Positions 28,890 through 38,312 are shown, numbered from the stretch's first letter. The stretch is DNA of 64,000 nucleotides from Limnohabitans sp. Jir61 (GCF_003063545.1 NZ_NESD01000002.1:62001-126000); one strand, 5' to 3'. The notes: generated from the letters alone by a model not told the origin. Translations and numbers: made by a program.

Positions 28890-30030
28890 CCTCAGCTGGA
28901 TTTTGCTGGGCTTGCCCGTTGCCTTCATCTTGGGCTGGGTCGCCTCGCGCATGGATTTGCGCCAGCTGCGTCTTGAAAACCGCCAAACCCCCAAAGCGTA
29001 TTTCAAAGGTTTGAACTACTTGCTCAACGAGCAGCAAGACCAAGCCATTGATGCCTTCATCGAGGCCGTGCAACACGACCCCGACACGTCTGAGCTGCAC
29101 TTTGCACTGGGCAACTTGTTTCGCCGTCGTGGCGAATACGAACGTGCGGTGCGTGTGCACCAGCACCTGCTGTCACGTGGCGACTTGAGCCAAGCCGATC
29201 ACGACCGTGCGCAACACGCCCTCGCTTTGGATTACCTCAAAGCTGGCTTACTCGACCGCGCCGAAGAAGCGCTCAGCAAACTCGAAGGCACGGCCCACCA
29301 AGCGCAAGCGCACTTGGCCTTGCTGAGTATTTACGAGCGCTCACGCGACTGGGCCAAGGCTTCTGTCATCGCTCAAAAGCTAGGCAACAGTGAACAAGGC
29401 AGTTTCCAGGGTCGCTTGGCACATTACCTATGCGAAGAAGCCGAAAGTCTCGATGTGGCACAGCATGCCGCCCAAGTCGTGGTCTTGCTGAACCAAGCCA
29501 CAAAGGCCGCACCCAACAATGCGCGCGCACGTATTGCATTAGCCAAGACCTATGAGCAAACCAATCGTGCCAGCGAGGCCTACACCACGCTTGAAGACTT
29601 AGCCTCTCAAGTACCCGCCTCTTTGCCTTTGCTCGCGCCTAAGTTGGCTGCACTCGCCCTGACCTTAAGCTGCGCCCCCAAAGCGCTGACTTTGCTAGAA
29701 ACCAGCTACGCCAAAACTGCATCACTCGATGTGCTCAATGCCATCGTCACTTTGCGCAAAGCACAAGGTGAGGCCCATACGGGGGACTTGTTTGCGAAGC
29801 ACTTAGAGCGCGAACCCTCTTTAGTCGCCGCCACGCAATGGATTGCTAACGAAAAATTTGAGCACGAAGAATTTCATCCGCAAGTGCAACGCGCCTTAGA
29901 ACGAGCAGCTAAACCGTTGCAACGCTACCGCTGCGCCGCTTGTGGCTTTGAAGCGAGTCAACACTTTTGGCAATGCCCAGGCTGCCAAGCTTGGGACAGC
30001 TACCCCGCACGACGCGTGGAGGAACTATGA
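28879..30030 (+). CDS. lapB: lipopolysaccharide assembly protein LapB (YciM)
   Basis: A 383-residue inner-membrane-anchored tetratricopeptide protein. One N-terminal membrane helix (residues ~5-20), then TPKAYFKGLNYLLNEQQDQAI opening the TPR repeats, and a C-terminal rubredoxin-type zinc knuckle: C352, C355, C366, C369. In E. coli LapB brings LpxC to the FtsH protease and so limits lipid A synthesis. The next two genes make the heptose of the LPS core, so the run is an envelope unit. The stop overlaps the next start by two bases. Confidence 0.95.
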   Translation: MEFDLSWILLGLPVAFILGWVASRMDLRQLRLENRQTPKAYFKGLNYLLNEQQDQAIDAFIEAVQHDPDTSELHFALGNLFRRRGEYERAVRVHQHLLSRGDLSQADHDRAQHALALDYLKAGLLDRAEEALSKLEGTAHQAQAHLALLSIYERSRDWAKASVIAQKLGNSEQGSFQGRLAHYLCEEAESLDVAQHAAQVVVLLNQATKAAPNNARARIALAKTYEQTNRASEAYTTLEDLASQVPASLPLLAPKLAALALTLSCAPKALTLLETSYAKTASLDVLNAIVTLRKAQGEAHTGDLFAKHLEREPSLVAATQWIANEKFEHEEFHPQVQRALERAAKPLQRYRCAACGFEASQHFWQCPGCQAWDSYPARRVEEL

Positions 30031-30956
30031 CGATCACCCAACAACAACTCAGCCATGCCCACGTCTTGGTCGTGGGCGATGTGATGCTCGACCGCTATTG
30101 GTATGGCGCGGTCGACCGCATCAGCCCAGAAGCCCCTGTACCCGTGGTGCGCATCACGCGTGAAGAAAACCGTTTGGGCGGTTGCGCCAACGTGGCCTAC
30201 AACGTGGTCAGCGTGGGCGCCAAAGCATCGCTCTTATCTGTGGTGGGCGACGACGAAGCGAGCCACCTGCTTGAAGACTTGGTCGCCAAGACTGGCATTG
30301 CACCTCACTTAGGTCGCGACAGCCAACTCAAAACAACGGTCAAGCTGCGCGTGATTGGTCGTCAGCAGCAGCTGCTTCGCGTGGACTTTGAGAACACGCC
30401 ACAAAACGAAGTGCTGGCCTCGCAAACCGACCAATTCATGCATTTACTACCCAACCACAATGTGGTCTTGTTCTCTGATTACGGTAAAGGCGGGTTGGCC
30501 CATGTGTCCCAAATGATTGCAGCAGCTCGCGCTGCAGGCAAAGCCGTGTTGATAGACCCTAAAGGAAGCGACTACTCACGCTACGCGAGTGCGACCTGTA
30601 TCACGCCTAACCGTGCAGAACTAGAACAAGTCATTGGCAAATGGAGCACCGAAGCTGAACTGGTGCAAAAAGCGCACGTCCTGCGTCAAGAGCTCAAACT
30701 CGACGCCCTGTTGCTAACACGCAGCGAAGAAGGCATGACCTTGTTTGATGCACAAGGCGAATTGAGCGTGTCGGCACAAGCTCGTGAAGTGTTTGATGTG
30801 ACAGGGGCTGGCGACACCGTGATTGCCACTTTGGCCACGTTGGTTGCAGCGGGTTTGAGCCTGCGCGAAGCCATGCCTTTGGCCAACAAAGCCGGTGGTG
30901 TGGTGGTGGGCAAGTTTGGCACAGCCACCGTCAGCTACGAAGAATTGATGGCCTAA
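30027..30956 (+). CDS. rfaE1: D-glycero-beta-D-manno-heptose-7-phosphate kinase (HldE N-domain type)
   Basis: A 309-residue PfkB-family kinase that puts the second phosphate on heptose-7-phosphate for LPS core. Visible: VVGDVMLDRYWYGAVDRISPEAPVPVV, RLGGCANVAYNV, and the catalytic DVTGAGDTVIATLA with its general-base aspartate. The cytidylyl/adenylyltransferase half found in E. coli HldE is absent, so a separate rfaE2 is expected elsewhere. The start at 30027 overlaps the lapB stop; the longer frame to 29967 is lapB in another frame. Confidence 0.95.
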   Translation: MTITQQQLSHAHVLVVGDVMLDRYWYGAVDRISPEAPVPVVRITREENRLGGCANVAYNVVSVGAKASLLSVVGDDEASHLLEDLVAKTGIAPHLGRDSQLKTTVKLRVIGRQQQLLRVDFENTPQNEVLASQTDQFMHLLPNHNVVLFSDYGKGGLAHVSQMIAAARAAGKAVLIDPKGSDYSRYASATCITPNRAELEQVIGKWSTEAELVQKAHVLRQELKLDALLLTRSEEGMTLFDAQGELSVSAQAREVFDVTGAGDTVIATLATLVAAGLSLREAMPLANKAGGVVVGKFGTATVSYEELMA

Positions 30957-30998
30957 ATACAGGGCAAGTACAAAGGCCTTTGTGCCACTGGAGAAATT

Positions 30999-31997
30999 AT
31001 GAAAATCGTCGTCACAGGCGCAGCTGGTTTTATCGGCAGCAACATCATCAAGGGCTTGAACGCTCGCGGCATCAGCAACATCATCGCGGTCGATGACTTA
31101 ACTGAGGGCGATAAGTTTCGCAACATCGCCGACCTCAAGATCGCCGACTACCTCGACAAAGATGTGTTCTATGAACTCTTTGCTGAAAACGCCTTTGGCA
31201 AAGTCGAAGCCGTGTTCCACGAAGGCGCATGCAGCGACACCATGGAGAGCGACGGCAAATACATGATGGACAACAACTACACACTCTCGTGTGGTCTGTT
31301 CAATGCCTGCCAACAAAGCGGCACACGTTTGCTCTACGCGTCATCTGCCGCTACCTACGGCGGCAGCGACACGTTCATTGAGGCGCCTGAATACGAGTTG
31401 CCTCTCAATGTGTACGGCTACTCCAAATTGTTGTTTGACCAACGCATGCGCTTGGAGTGCAACAACAACTTCAAGAAGTTCAAGCGCCAAGTGGTCGGCT
31501 TTCGTTACTTCAACGTGTACGGCCCGCGCGAGCAACACAAAGGCCGCATGGCCAGCGTAGCGTTTCACCAGTTCAACCAATTCAATGCTGAAGGCAAAGT
31601 GAAATTGTTTGGCGAGTACGGCGGCTACGCCCAAGGCGCGCAAATGCGCGACTTCGTCTTCATTGACGACGTGGTTGCTGTGAACCTGTGGTTCTTAGAC
31701 AACCCCGACAAGTCTGGCATCTTCAACCTCGGCTCTGGCCGCGCACAGCCCTTCAACGATGTGGCCTTGTCTGTGGTCAACGCCATGCGTGCCAAGAAGG
31801 GGGAATCAGCACTTGATTTAGCCGGTGCTGCGAAAGCCGGTTTGATTGAATACGTGCCCTTCCCCGACGCACTGCGTGGCAAATACCAGTGCTACACACA
31901 AGCCGACCTCACCAACCTGCGCGCAAGCGGCTGCGACCACACATTTGCCGATGTGCAAAGCGGTGTCACGCAATACATGGCGACTTTGAGCAAATAA
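30999..31997 (+). CDS. hldD: ADP-L-glycero-D-manno-heptose 6-epimerase
   Basis: A 332-residue short-chain dehydrogenase/epimerase making the L,D-heptose donor of LPS core. NADP-binding [16 protein letters not shown] (residues 6-21), [22 protein letters not shown] and the catalytic YGYSKLLFD (Tyr-x3-Lys) are all in place, as is the family motif [20 protein letters not shown]. Follows the heptose kinase by 42 bases. Confidence 0.97.
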   Translation: MKIVVTGAAGFIGSNIIKGLNARGISNIIAVDDLTEGDKFRNIADLKIADYLDKDVFYELFAENAFGKVEAVFHEGACSDTMESDGKYMMDNNYTLSCGLFNACQQSGTRLLYASSAATYGGSDTFIEAPEYELPLNVYGYSKLLFDQRMRLECNNNFKKFKRQVVGFRYFNVYGPREQHKGRMASVAFHQFNQFNAEGKVKLFGEYGGYAQGAQMRDFVFIDDVVAVNLWFLDNPDKSGIFNLGSGRAQPFNDVALSVVNAMRAKKGESALDLAGAAKAGLIEYVPFPDALRGKYQCYTQADLTNLRASGCDHTFADVQSGVTQYMATLSK

Positions 31998-32056
31998 GCA
32001 TCTCGCACATGAGCCCCCTGCAAAACTACTCATGTTCTTGCTCGGTGTTCAATGCG

Positions 32057-32356
32057 ATGAATCAATGCGTTCGACGCGATGTACTGCGCAGCTTATTGAG
32101 TGGCGTTGTGGCGCTGATGTTTTGTCACACTGCATTGGCGCTTGACATCAACCAAGCCAATGAAGCGGAGTTAGACAGCATCAAAGGTATGGGTCCGGCA
32201 CTCAGCGCCAAGGTACTAAAGGCCCGTTCGCTTGGAGCCTTCAAAGACTGGTCTGACTTGATGCAACGTGTTTCAGGTATTCGTCAAAACAAAGCACAGC
32301 AGTTGTCAGAACAAGGATTGACCGTGAACGGTCAAACGTTTGCTACAAAGCCTTAG
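32057..32356 (+). CDS. ComEA-like helix-hairpin-helix protein
   Basis: A 99-residue protein with an apparent signal peptide (residues ~1-25, ending near TALA) followed by a helix-hairpin-helix domain: LDINQANEAELDSIKGMGPALSAKVLKAR and FKDWSDLMQRVSGIRQNKAQQL. This is the DNA-binding domain of ComEA, which takes up DNA in the periplasm during transformation; short versions of unproven role are widespread. Start chosen at 32057 for the signal peptide; another ATG lies at 32009. Its last 14 bases overlap the convergent gene. Confidence 0.8.
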   Translation: MNQCVRRDVLRSLLSGVVALMFCHTALALDINQANEAELDSIKGMGPALSAKVLKARSLGAFKDWSDLMQRVSGIRQNKAQQLSEQGLTVNGQTFATKP

Positions 32357-32582
32357 CTAATCGCAAAGCTTGCAACGCATCTTCGCGCCAGAACATGGCG
32401 GCCGCGAAAAAACCCTCCCACACACAACCATTGCAGCCACGCCCGCAGCAGGTGGTGGGTTCAGGTGGTGGTAAACGCAACGCAACACCGCATTGCGCGG
32501 CATATGCTTGTGCCTCTGCAAAAAAGGCCAATGCGCAAGGCCCATCGCTCAAAGGCATGCGGGCTAAAGATTCGATGCTCAT
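32343..32582 (-). CDS. small Cys-rich protein with oxidoreductase-like N-terminal motif
   Basis: A 79-residue protein with PPEPTTCCGRGCNGCVWEGFF, the motif of the 'oxidoreductase-like, N-terminal' family, where CC-x3-C-x2-C could hold a metal or Fe-S cluster. The rest is helical and alanine-rich. No function is established. Convergent with the comEA-like gene with a 14-base coding overlap. Downstream of the tup operon but with a start of its own. Confidence 0.72.
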   Translation of the reverse strand: MSIESLARMPLSDGPCALAFFAEAQAYAAQCGVALRLPPPEPTTCCGRGCNGCVWEGFFAAAMFWREDALQALRLAKAL

Positions 32583-32610
32583 GCACGAATCCTAGCCGCA
32601 TCACGGATGC

Positions 32611-33432
32611 TTATTTGTTGGCGTTGGCGAAGAACAATTGCTCGCCACCAATTTTGTAGCCGTTGATCGAAGCCTGACCCGCAGGTGAAACCACCCAATC
32701 CACAAACTTTTGCGCCAAGTCTGCTTTGACATGGGGGTGCTTGGCGGGATTGACCACCATGACGCCGTATTGGTTAAACAAGCTCTTATCACCTTCAACC
32801 AAAATTTGTAAGTCTTGGCGATTCTTGAAGTTCAGCCATGTGCCGCGATCCGTCAATGCATACGCGCCAGTGGATGACGCAATGTTCAATGCGGGGCCCA
32901 TACCGCAACCGCACTCTTTGTAGCCAGCGCCTTTGTTGTCTAAGCCCGCTTGTTTCCAAAAACGTAATTCAGCCGCGTGTGTGCCGCTTTTGTCGCTGCG
33001 TGACACAAAGCCAGCTTGCATATTGGCCACTTTTTGCAAGGCAGACACGATATCTTTGCCGCGTGTTTTGGCTGAGTCATTCGCAGGGCCAACCAGCACA
33101 AAGTCGTTGTACATCACGGGCGAGCGTTTCAAGCTGAAACCTTCGGCCACAAACTTTTCTTCGGCTGCTTGGTCGTGCACAAACAACACATCGGCATCCC
33201 CTCGACGTCCGGTGTCCAGCGCTTGGCCCGTGCCCAACGCCACCACCTTGACGTCAATGCCAGTGGCTTGTTTGAATGCAGGCAACAAGTGTGCAAACAA
33301 ACCAGACTGCTCAGTAGACGTGGTCGACGCCATCACGATGCTGGGCACCTGCGCATGCACGACGCTGCTGCCCCATGTCAATGCCACAGCAAAGAAACTG
33401 GCCAATGAAACTAAATGTGCACGACGTGTCAT
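32611..33432 (-). CDS. tupA: tungstate ABC transporter, substrate-binding protein
   Basis: A 273-residue periplasmic receptor with signal peptide (cleaved near VHAQ, residue ~28). The oxyanion signature TTSTEQSG and VALGTGQALDTGRRGDADVLFVHD mark it as TupA-type, specific for tungstate over molybdate, and SRSDKSGTHAAELRFW follows. The segment GYKECGCGMGPALNIA is conserved. Last gene of tupB-tupC-tupA, joined by 4-base overlaps. Tungsten import suggests a W-containing formate or aldehyde oxidoreductase elsewhere. Confidence 0.93.
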   Translation of the reverse strand: MTRRAHLVSLASFFAVALTWGSSVVHAQVPSIVMASTTSTEQSGLFAHLLPAFKQATGIDVKVVALGTGQALDTGRRGDADVLFVHDQAAEEKFVAEGFSLKRSPVMYNDFVLVGPANDSAKTRGKDIVSALQKVANMQAGFVSRSDKSGTHAAELRFWKQAGLDNKGAGYKECGCGMGPALNIASSTGAYALTDRGTWLNFKNRQDLQILVEGDKSLFNQYGVMVVNPAKHPHVKADLAQKFVDWVVSPAGQASINGYKIGGEQLFFANANK

Positions 33433-34130
33433 CCCAACTCTCCCTTTAAAAATAAATGTGCCTCGGGGTGGCTCTCACCCAAGGGCCGATTGAAAAACTC
33501 ATCCACTGGCAAGTCCGCCAACACGCGACCTGTCTCCAAATAAATCACCCGTGTGGCCAATCGTTTAACTTGACCCAAGTTGTGGCTGCTGAACAGCAAG
33601 CTCACCTTTGACGCTGCCACCCAATCGGCTAACAAGCGCTCCACCTCGCGTTTGGCATGCGGATCAAGGCTTGAGGTGGGCTCGTCCAACAACACAAAGT
33701 TAGGTTGCAAGGCCCACGCACGGGCCAAGGCTAAGCGCTGCTGCTGCCCACCCGACAAGGTGCGTGCCGAACGCTCGGCCATGTCTTGCAAGCCCACACG
33801 CTCAAGCGCCAGCAAGGCTCGCACATGTGCCTCACGCCAAGGCGTGCCTTGCAACCACAAACCCCACACCACAAAGCGCAGCACCGAGGTGCGCAACATG
33901 TGCGGCCGCTGAAACACCATGGCTTGGTTCACCTCAGAAACCACCTCAACCCGCCCAGCAGACACGTTGAGCAACCCATGCGCCACGCGCAACAAAGTGC
34001 TTTTGCCGCAACCATTCGCGCCTACCAATGCCACGCGTTCGCCCGCTTGCATCTGCAAGTTCACGTCTTGCAAGGCCTTGTGCGTATCAAACTGCACCGA
34101 CACATCGCGCATGGTCAACACCGCACTCAT
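33429..34130 (-). CDS. tupC: tungstate ABC transporter, ATP-binding protein
   Basis: A 233-residue ABC ATPase: Walker A GANGCGKSTLL, signature LSGGQQQRLALARAW, Walker B FVLLDEPTSSLD and switch His in LLFSSHNLGQ. The start at 34130 is in an ATGA overlap with tupB; an earlier in-frame start at 34184 would lie within tupB. Energises TupB. Confidence 0.93.
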   Translation of the reverse strand: MSAVLTMRDVSVQFDTHKALQDVNLQMQAGERVALVGANGCGKSTLLRVAHGLLNVSAGRVEVVSEVNQAMVFQRPHMLRTSVLRFVVWGLWLQGTPWREAHVRALLALERVGLQDMAERSARTLSGGQQQRLALARAWALQPNFVLLDEPTSSLDPHAKREVERLLADWVAASKVSLLFSSHNLGQVKRLATRVIYLETGRVLADLPVDEFFNRPLGESHPEAHLFLKGELG

Positions 34131-34864
34131 ACCAGCACCCCCTGCACAGGGTCTGAGCCAGCGCCATCGATGCGTTGTCGCCAACGACGCAGCGCAGAAA
34201 TCAATACGTTAAGCAGCAGTACCACGCCCATGAGTACAAAACCAAGGGCCAGCGCCAAAGGCAAATCACCCTTGCTGGTTTCCAGCGCAATGGCCGTGGT
34301 CATCACGCGCGTGAAACCTTCGATGTTGCCGCCCACCACCATCACCGCGCCGACCTCTGAAATAGCTCGTCCAAACGCTGCAATCAACACTGTAAGCAAG
34401 GCATAGCGCTCGTCCCAAGCCAGCAGCACACTGCGCAGCCAAGGCTTGGCGCCCAAAGACTGCAACTGCTCGCCATGGTTGCGCTCGGAATCTTCCACGC
34501 ATTGGCGGGTCAATGCCGTGACCACGGGCAACACCAAAATAGTTTGTGCCAGCACCATGGCCTTGAGGCTGAACAACCAGCCCAAAGATCCCAGCGGCCC
34601 CGTACGTGACAACATTAAATACACCAACAAGCCCACCACCACCGAAGGCAGGGCCAACAAGGTGTTGAGCACCGTCAACAGCGCATCACGCCCCGCAAAA
34701 CGCGCCACGCCCAACCACGCGCCCAACACCACGCCGAGGGTACACGCCATGGCTGTGGCCAGCACGCTCACCCAGAGAGAGCGGCCGACAATGGACCAAA
34801 GCACAGGATCAAGCTGGGTCAGTAGTTGTAAAGCCGTCAGGGCGGTATCGGTCAAAGTCGTCAT
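34127..34864 (-). CDS. tupB: tungstate ABC transporter, permease
   Basis: A 245-residue membrane protein with about five to six helices and the ABC permease EAA-like loop (EDSERNHGEQLQSLGAKPWL), the contact to TupC. GRAISEVGAVMVVGGNIEGFTRVMTTAI is the TupB/ModB-type C-terminal signature. First gene of the operon, divergent from the regulator at 34926. Confidence 0.93.
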   Translation of the reverse strand: MTTLTDTALTALQLLTQLDPVLWSIVGRSLWVSVLATAMACTLGVVLGAWLGVARFAGRDALLTVLNTLLALPSVVVGLLVYLMLSRTGPLGSLGWLFSLKAMVLAQTILVLPVVTALTRQCVEDSERNHGEQLQSLGAKPWLRSVLLAWDERYALLTVLIAAFGRAISEVGAVMVVGGNIEGFTRVMTTAIALETSKGDLPLALALGFVLMGVVLLLNVLISALRRWRQRIDGAGSDPVQGVLV

Positions 34865-34925
34865 AAATCTATCAAAACTTCAGTTATCGTACTGAGCTAC
34901 CCAATACCCCACCATATGTAAGTCC

Positions 34926-36050
34926 GTGCATAGCGTCAGCCTTCATTACACCCTCAGCCATCGAGATGACAACGAGTCAGCCTCAGGCACTGACACAGCA
35001 TTGCTGCGCCATCCTTTGATGGACTTGCTGCAAGCCGTGGCACAAAAAGGATCTATCTCTGCAGCTGCCCGCGAGCTCAACTTGTCCTACCGCCATGTGT
35101 GGGGCGAACTCAAACGCTGGGAAGAAGTGCTGGGCCACGAACTGATCGTGTGGGAAAAAGGCCAATCGGCCAAGCTCACCGAATTTGGCGACAAACTCAT
35201 GTGGGCAGAACGCCAAACCCAGGCCCGTTTAGCCCCGCAACTCGAAGCTTTGCGCGCCGACCTAGAGCGCACCTTTGCTGTGGCGTTTGACCCTGATGCC
35301 CATGTGCTGACTCTTTATGCCAGCCATGATGACGCCCTGCCGCGCCTGCGTGAACATTCAGCCAGCGCTGGGCTGCATTTGGACATCCGCTTTTGCGGCA
35401 GCGTCGACGCCATTCGCGCCCTCAATGAAGGGCGCTGCACCTTGGCCGGCTTCCATACCCAAAGCAACCCTGCAGCCAATTCACACACGGCCAGAGCCTA
35501 CAAAGATCTGCTACAGCCGGGCCTGCACAAAATCATTGGCTTTGCCACGCGCAGCCAAGGCCTTATCACCGCTGCTGGCAACCCACTGCAGTTGCACAAT
35601 TTGGCAGATGTGGCCAAGCGTCAAGCCAGCTTTGTGCAGCGCAGCCCCGGCACGGGCACACGGGTACTGCTAGACGACTTATTGGCGCAAGCCCAGCTGA
35701 GCGCTCAAGACCTCAACAACTGGCCCGATGAAGAACCCTCGCACACCGCTTTGTCAGAAGCCATTGCGTCGGGCCGCTGCGATGTGGGCTTAGGCATTGA
35801 AAGCACTGCCCGTGCGCGAGGTCTTGGCTTTGTGCCATTGGTGCAAGAAGAATTCCATTTGGTTTGCCTCAAATCTGCTCTAGATACGCCAGCCACATTG
35901 ACACTCCGCCACCTCTTACAGGACCAAGCATGGGCAGACGCCTTGAACGCGCTAAAGGGCTACCAAACCCAGAACTGCGGGGAGGTGCAGTCCCTCAGCA
36001 AGCGTCTACCTTGGTGGACCTTCAAACGGGCAAAGAAAAACTCCAGTTGA
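34926..36050 (+). CDS. ModE-like HTH regulator fused to a periplasmic-binding-protein-like domain
   Basis: A 374-codon regulator. Residues ~28-110 form a ModE/LysR-type winged helix (LLQAVAQKGSISAAARELNLSYRHVWGELKRWEEVLGHELI) and residues ~125-350 a type 2 PBP-like domain (TLYASHDDALP, IRALNEGRCTLAGFHTQ, FVQRSPGTGTRVLLDDLL, SGRCDVGLGIESTARARGLGFVPL). That domain has the look of molybdate/tungstate-site proteins and replaces the TOBE/MopI domain of true ModE. Lying 61 bases from and divergent to tupB, it is probably the tungstate-responsive switch of the tup operon. Start is GTG at 34926 with a weak ribosome site; a later start is possible. Confidence 0.8.
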   Translation: MHSVSLHYTLSHRDDNESASGTDTALLRHPLMDLLQAVAQKGSISAAARELNLSYRHVWGELKRWEEVLGHELIVWEKGQSAKLTEFGDKLMWAERQTQARLAPQLEALRADLERTFAVAFDPDAHVLTLYASHDDALPRLREHSASAGLHLDIRFCGSVDAIRALNEGRCTLAGFHTQSNPAANSHTARAYKDLLQPGLHKIIGFATRSQGLITAAGNPLQLHNLADVAKRQASFVQRSPGTGTRVLLDDLLAQAQLSAQDLNNWPDEEPSHTALSEAIASGRCDVGLGIESTARARGLGFVPLVQEEFHLVCLKSALDTPATLTLRHLLQDQAWADALNALKGYQTQNCGEVQSLSKRLPWWTFKRAKKNSS

Positions 36051-36167
36051 TACCCTGTATTCAGCTTGAACTAATTTCAAAGACAGTTTGAAAACTTCAA
36101 TTAGATCAAGATCGATCAAGTCTTTGTCTTGTTACCATCACACGTTGGCAAAAAACGGAGGCACGCA

Positions 36168-36707
36168 GTGTCAAAACTTCTTAAATTTGCATTAGGCGTC
36201 GACCGCATCAGTGAGCAATTTGGCCACGTGGCGGCATTTGGCGTTTTGGCTGCTGCCGTGATCTCGGCTGGCAATGCGTTCATTCGCTACGGCTTTGACG
36301 TCAGCTCCAACGGCTGGCTCGAAATCCAGTGGTACCTGTTCGCAGCCACCGTCATGTTGGGCGCACCCTTGGTGCTTAAGCTGAACGAACACGTTCGCGT
36401 GGACTTGTTCTACGGCAAGCTCAAAGACAAAGGCCCTGTGTATGTGGACTTGTTTGGCTTGGTGCTGTTCTTGTTACCCGTGATGGCCATGTTGGCTTGG
36501 TTGAGCTTTCCGCTCTTCGTCAAAATGTTGGTGACCAACGAAATGTCTAGCAATGCAGGTGGTCTGATCCGTTGGCCCGCCATGCTGCTTCTCCCCTTGG
36601 GCTTTGGCTGGATGTTCCTGCAAGGTTTGAGCGAAATCATCAAGCGCGTGGCGTACTTGCAAGGCAAGTTCGAAATGGACACGCACTACGAAAAGCCAGT
36701 GCAATAA
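36168..36707 (+). CDS. dctQ: TRAP transporter small permease subunit
   Basis: A 179-residue four-helix protein: SSNGWLEIQWYLFAATVMLGAP is the conserved helix-2 region and NEHVRVDLFYGKL the loop after it. Start is read as GTG at 36168 because GGAGG lies 7 bases before it; an ATG at 36129 has no such site. Followed after 12 bases by the large subunit gene. The large and basic loops match the TakQ-like branch, in accord with the TakP-like receptor encoded at 38898. Confidence 0.9.
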   Translation: MSKLLKFALGVDRISEQFGHVAAFGVLAAAVISAGNAFIRYGFDVSSNGWLEIQWYLFAATVMLGAPLVLKLNEHVRVDLFYGKLKDKGPVYVDLFGLVLFLLPVMAMLAWLSFPLFVKMLVTNEMSSNAGGLIRWPAMLLLPLGFGWMFLQGLSEIIKRVAYLQGKFEMDTHYEKPVQ

Positions 36708-36719
36708 GGACCCCGCACC

Positions 36720-38240
36720 ATGGAAATGCAAAACTTCGCACCCATCATGTTCGGCGGCCTTGTGCTGACGATGCTCATTGGTTTCCCCGTCGCGTTCTCG
36801 CTGGCGTTTTTGGGCTTGGCTTGTGGCCTCTTCGCCATCAGCATGGACTGGTTCCCTGTGAGCTTCATGTCCAACTTGCCGCTGAACATCTTTGGCATTC
36901 TCAGCAACGACTTGCTGCTGGCCATTCCGTTTTTCACCTTCATGGGTGCCATTCTTGAAAAGTGTGGCCTCGCCGAAGACATGCTCGACTCCATGGGCCA
37001 GCTCTTTGGCACCGTGCGCGGTGGCTTGGGCTACTCAGTCATCATCGTGGGCTTCATCTTGGGCGCGATCACCGGCACGGTGGCTGGCCAAGTGATTGCT
37101 ATGGCTTTGATTTCATTGCCGGTGATGATCCGCTACGGCTACAACATGCGCTACGCCACCGGCGTGCTGGCTGCCTCAGGCACCATCACCCAGTTGGTGC
37201 CACCCTCACTCGTGTTGGTGGTGATGGCTGACCAGCTCGGCCGCTCTGTGGGCGACATGTACAAAGGCGCATGGGGCCCATCCATGCTGCAAGTGGCCAT
37301 CTTCGCGCTCTACACATTTGGTCTCGGTCTCATCAAACCTGACCATGTGCCAGGCATTCCAAAAGAAGCCCGCACCGCAGACGGTTTCCACTTATGGATG
37401 AAATGCTTGCGCGGCATCATCCCCTCAGCCTTCTTGATTTTTGCTGTGTTGGGCTCGATGGGCGGTTTGCCCGGCATCAACACCGCCATTGCCACCCCTA
37501 CCGAAGCCGGTGCCATGGGTTGCGTGGGCGCTTTGATCTTGGCTGCCATTCATAACCGTTTGGACAAAGACCTGATTTGGGAAGCCATGCACAGCACCAT
37601 GCGCCTCACAGCCATGGTGGTGTTCATCTTGATCGGCTCACGCGTGTTCTCGATGGTGTTCCAAGGTGTGGACGGTGCTAAGTGGGTCGAGCATTTGCTG
37701 ACTGGCTTGCCAGGCGGCCAAGTCGGCTTCCTCGTAGTGGTCAACATCTTCATCTTCTTCTTGGCGTTCTTCTTGGACTTCTTTGAAATCGCCTTCATCA
37801 TCTTGCCTATGCTCGGGCCCGTCGCTGACAAGATGGGCATCGACATGGTGTGGTTCGGTGTGCTGCTGTGCGTGAACATGCAAACCAGCTTCATGCACCC
37901 ACCTTTCGGCTTTGCACTGTTCTATTTGCGTGGCATTGCGGATACCTTGTTCAAAGAAGGCCGCATTGAAAAGCCCGTCAAGTCCAACGACATCTACATG
38001 GGCGCCATTCCTTGGGTAATCATGCAGCTGATCTTGGTCGTGATCGTGATCTTTGTGCCCGAGACCGTGACCATGTTCTTGGACAAAGAAGAAAAGGTCG
38101 ATCTCGACAAAGTGGTCATTGAAATGCCCACCGAGCAAGAAGTCCCCGAAGCCGAGCTCAAGCTCGACGGCGCCAAGCCCTCTGCAGGTGAAAGCGCTGC
38201 AGAAGAACAAAAGCGCATGGAAGACTTATTCAAAAAATAA
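36720..38240 (+). CDS. dctM: TRAP transporter large permease subunit with acidic C-terminal tail
   Basis: A 506-residue DctM/TakM-type subunit with about 12 helices (IPFFTFMGAILEKCGLAEDML, GTITQLVPPSLVLVVMADQLG, ATPTEAGAMGCVGAL, FFLAFFLDFFEIAFIILPMLGP). It is longer than the usual ~425 residues: a larger central loop and a soluble, charged tail of about 50 residues (VDLDKVVIEMP ... EEQKRMEDLFKK). Works with the small subunit just upstream. A terminator follows. Confidence 0.93.
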   Translation: MEMQNFAPIMFGGLVLTMLIGFPVAFSLAFLGLACGLFAISMDWFPVSFMSNLPLNIFGILSNDLLLAIPFFTFMGAILEKCGLAEDMLDSMGQLFGTVRGGLGYSVIIVGFILGAITGTVAGQVIAMALISLPVMIRYGYNMRYATGVLAASGTITQLVPPSLVLVVMADQLGRSVGDMYKGAWGPSMLQVAIFALYTFGLGLIKPDHVPGIPKEARTADGFHLWMKCLRGIIPSAFLIFAVLGSMGGLPGINTAIATPTEAGAMGCVGALILAAIHNRLDKDLIWEAMHSTMRLTAMVVFILIGSRVFSMVFQGVDGAKWVEHLLTGLPGGQVGFLVVVNIFIFFLAFFLDFFEIAFIILPMLGPVADKMGIDMVWFGVLLCVNMQTSFMHPPFGFALFYLRGIADTLFKEGRIEKPVKSNDIYMGAIPWVIMQLILVVIVIFVPETVTMFLDKEEKVDLDKVVIEMPTEQEVPEAELKLDGAKPSAGESAAEEQKRMEDLFKK

Positions 38241-38257
38241 AGTCTCACTAATGACTA

Positions 38258-38287
38258 GCCCCTCCGGTACGCCAGAGGGGCTTTTTC
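38258..38287 (+). terminator. intrinsic terminator after the second dctM
   Basis: AGCCCCTC pairs with GAGGGGCT around a 10-base loop, then TTTTCTT, 18 bases after the dctM stop. Confidence 0.85.
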
Positions 38288-38312
38288 TTGCCAGTCTCAC
38301 ACACTTATCTGC

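Noticed and set aside
34446..34895. Plus-strand open frame of 149 codons opposite tupB
   Set aside because: It lies wholly opposite a well-supported permease gene and its translation has no recognisable domain.
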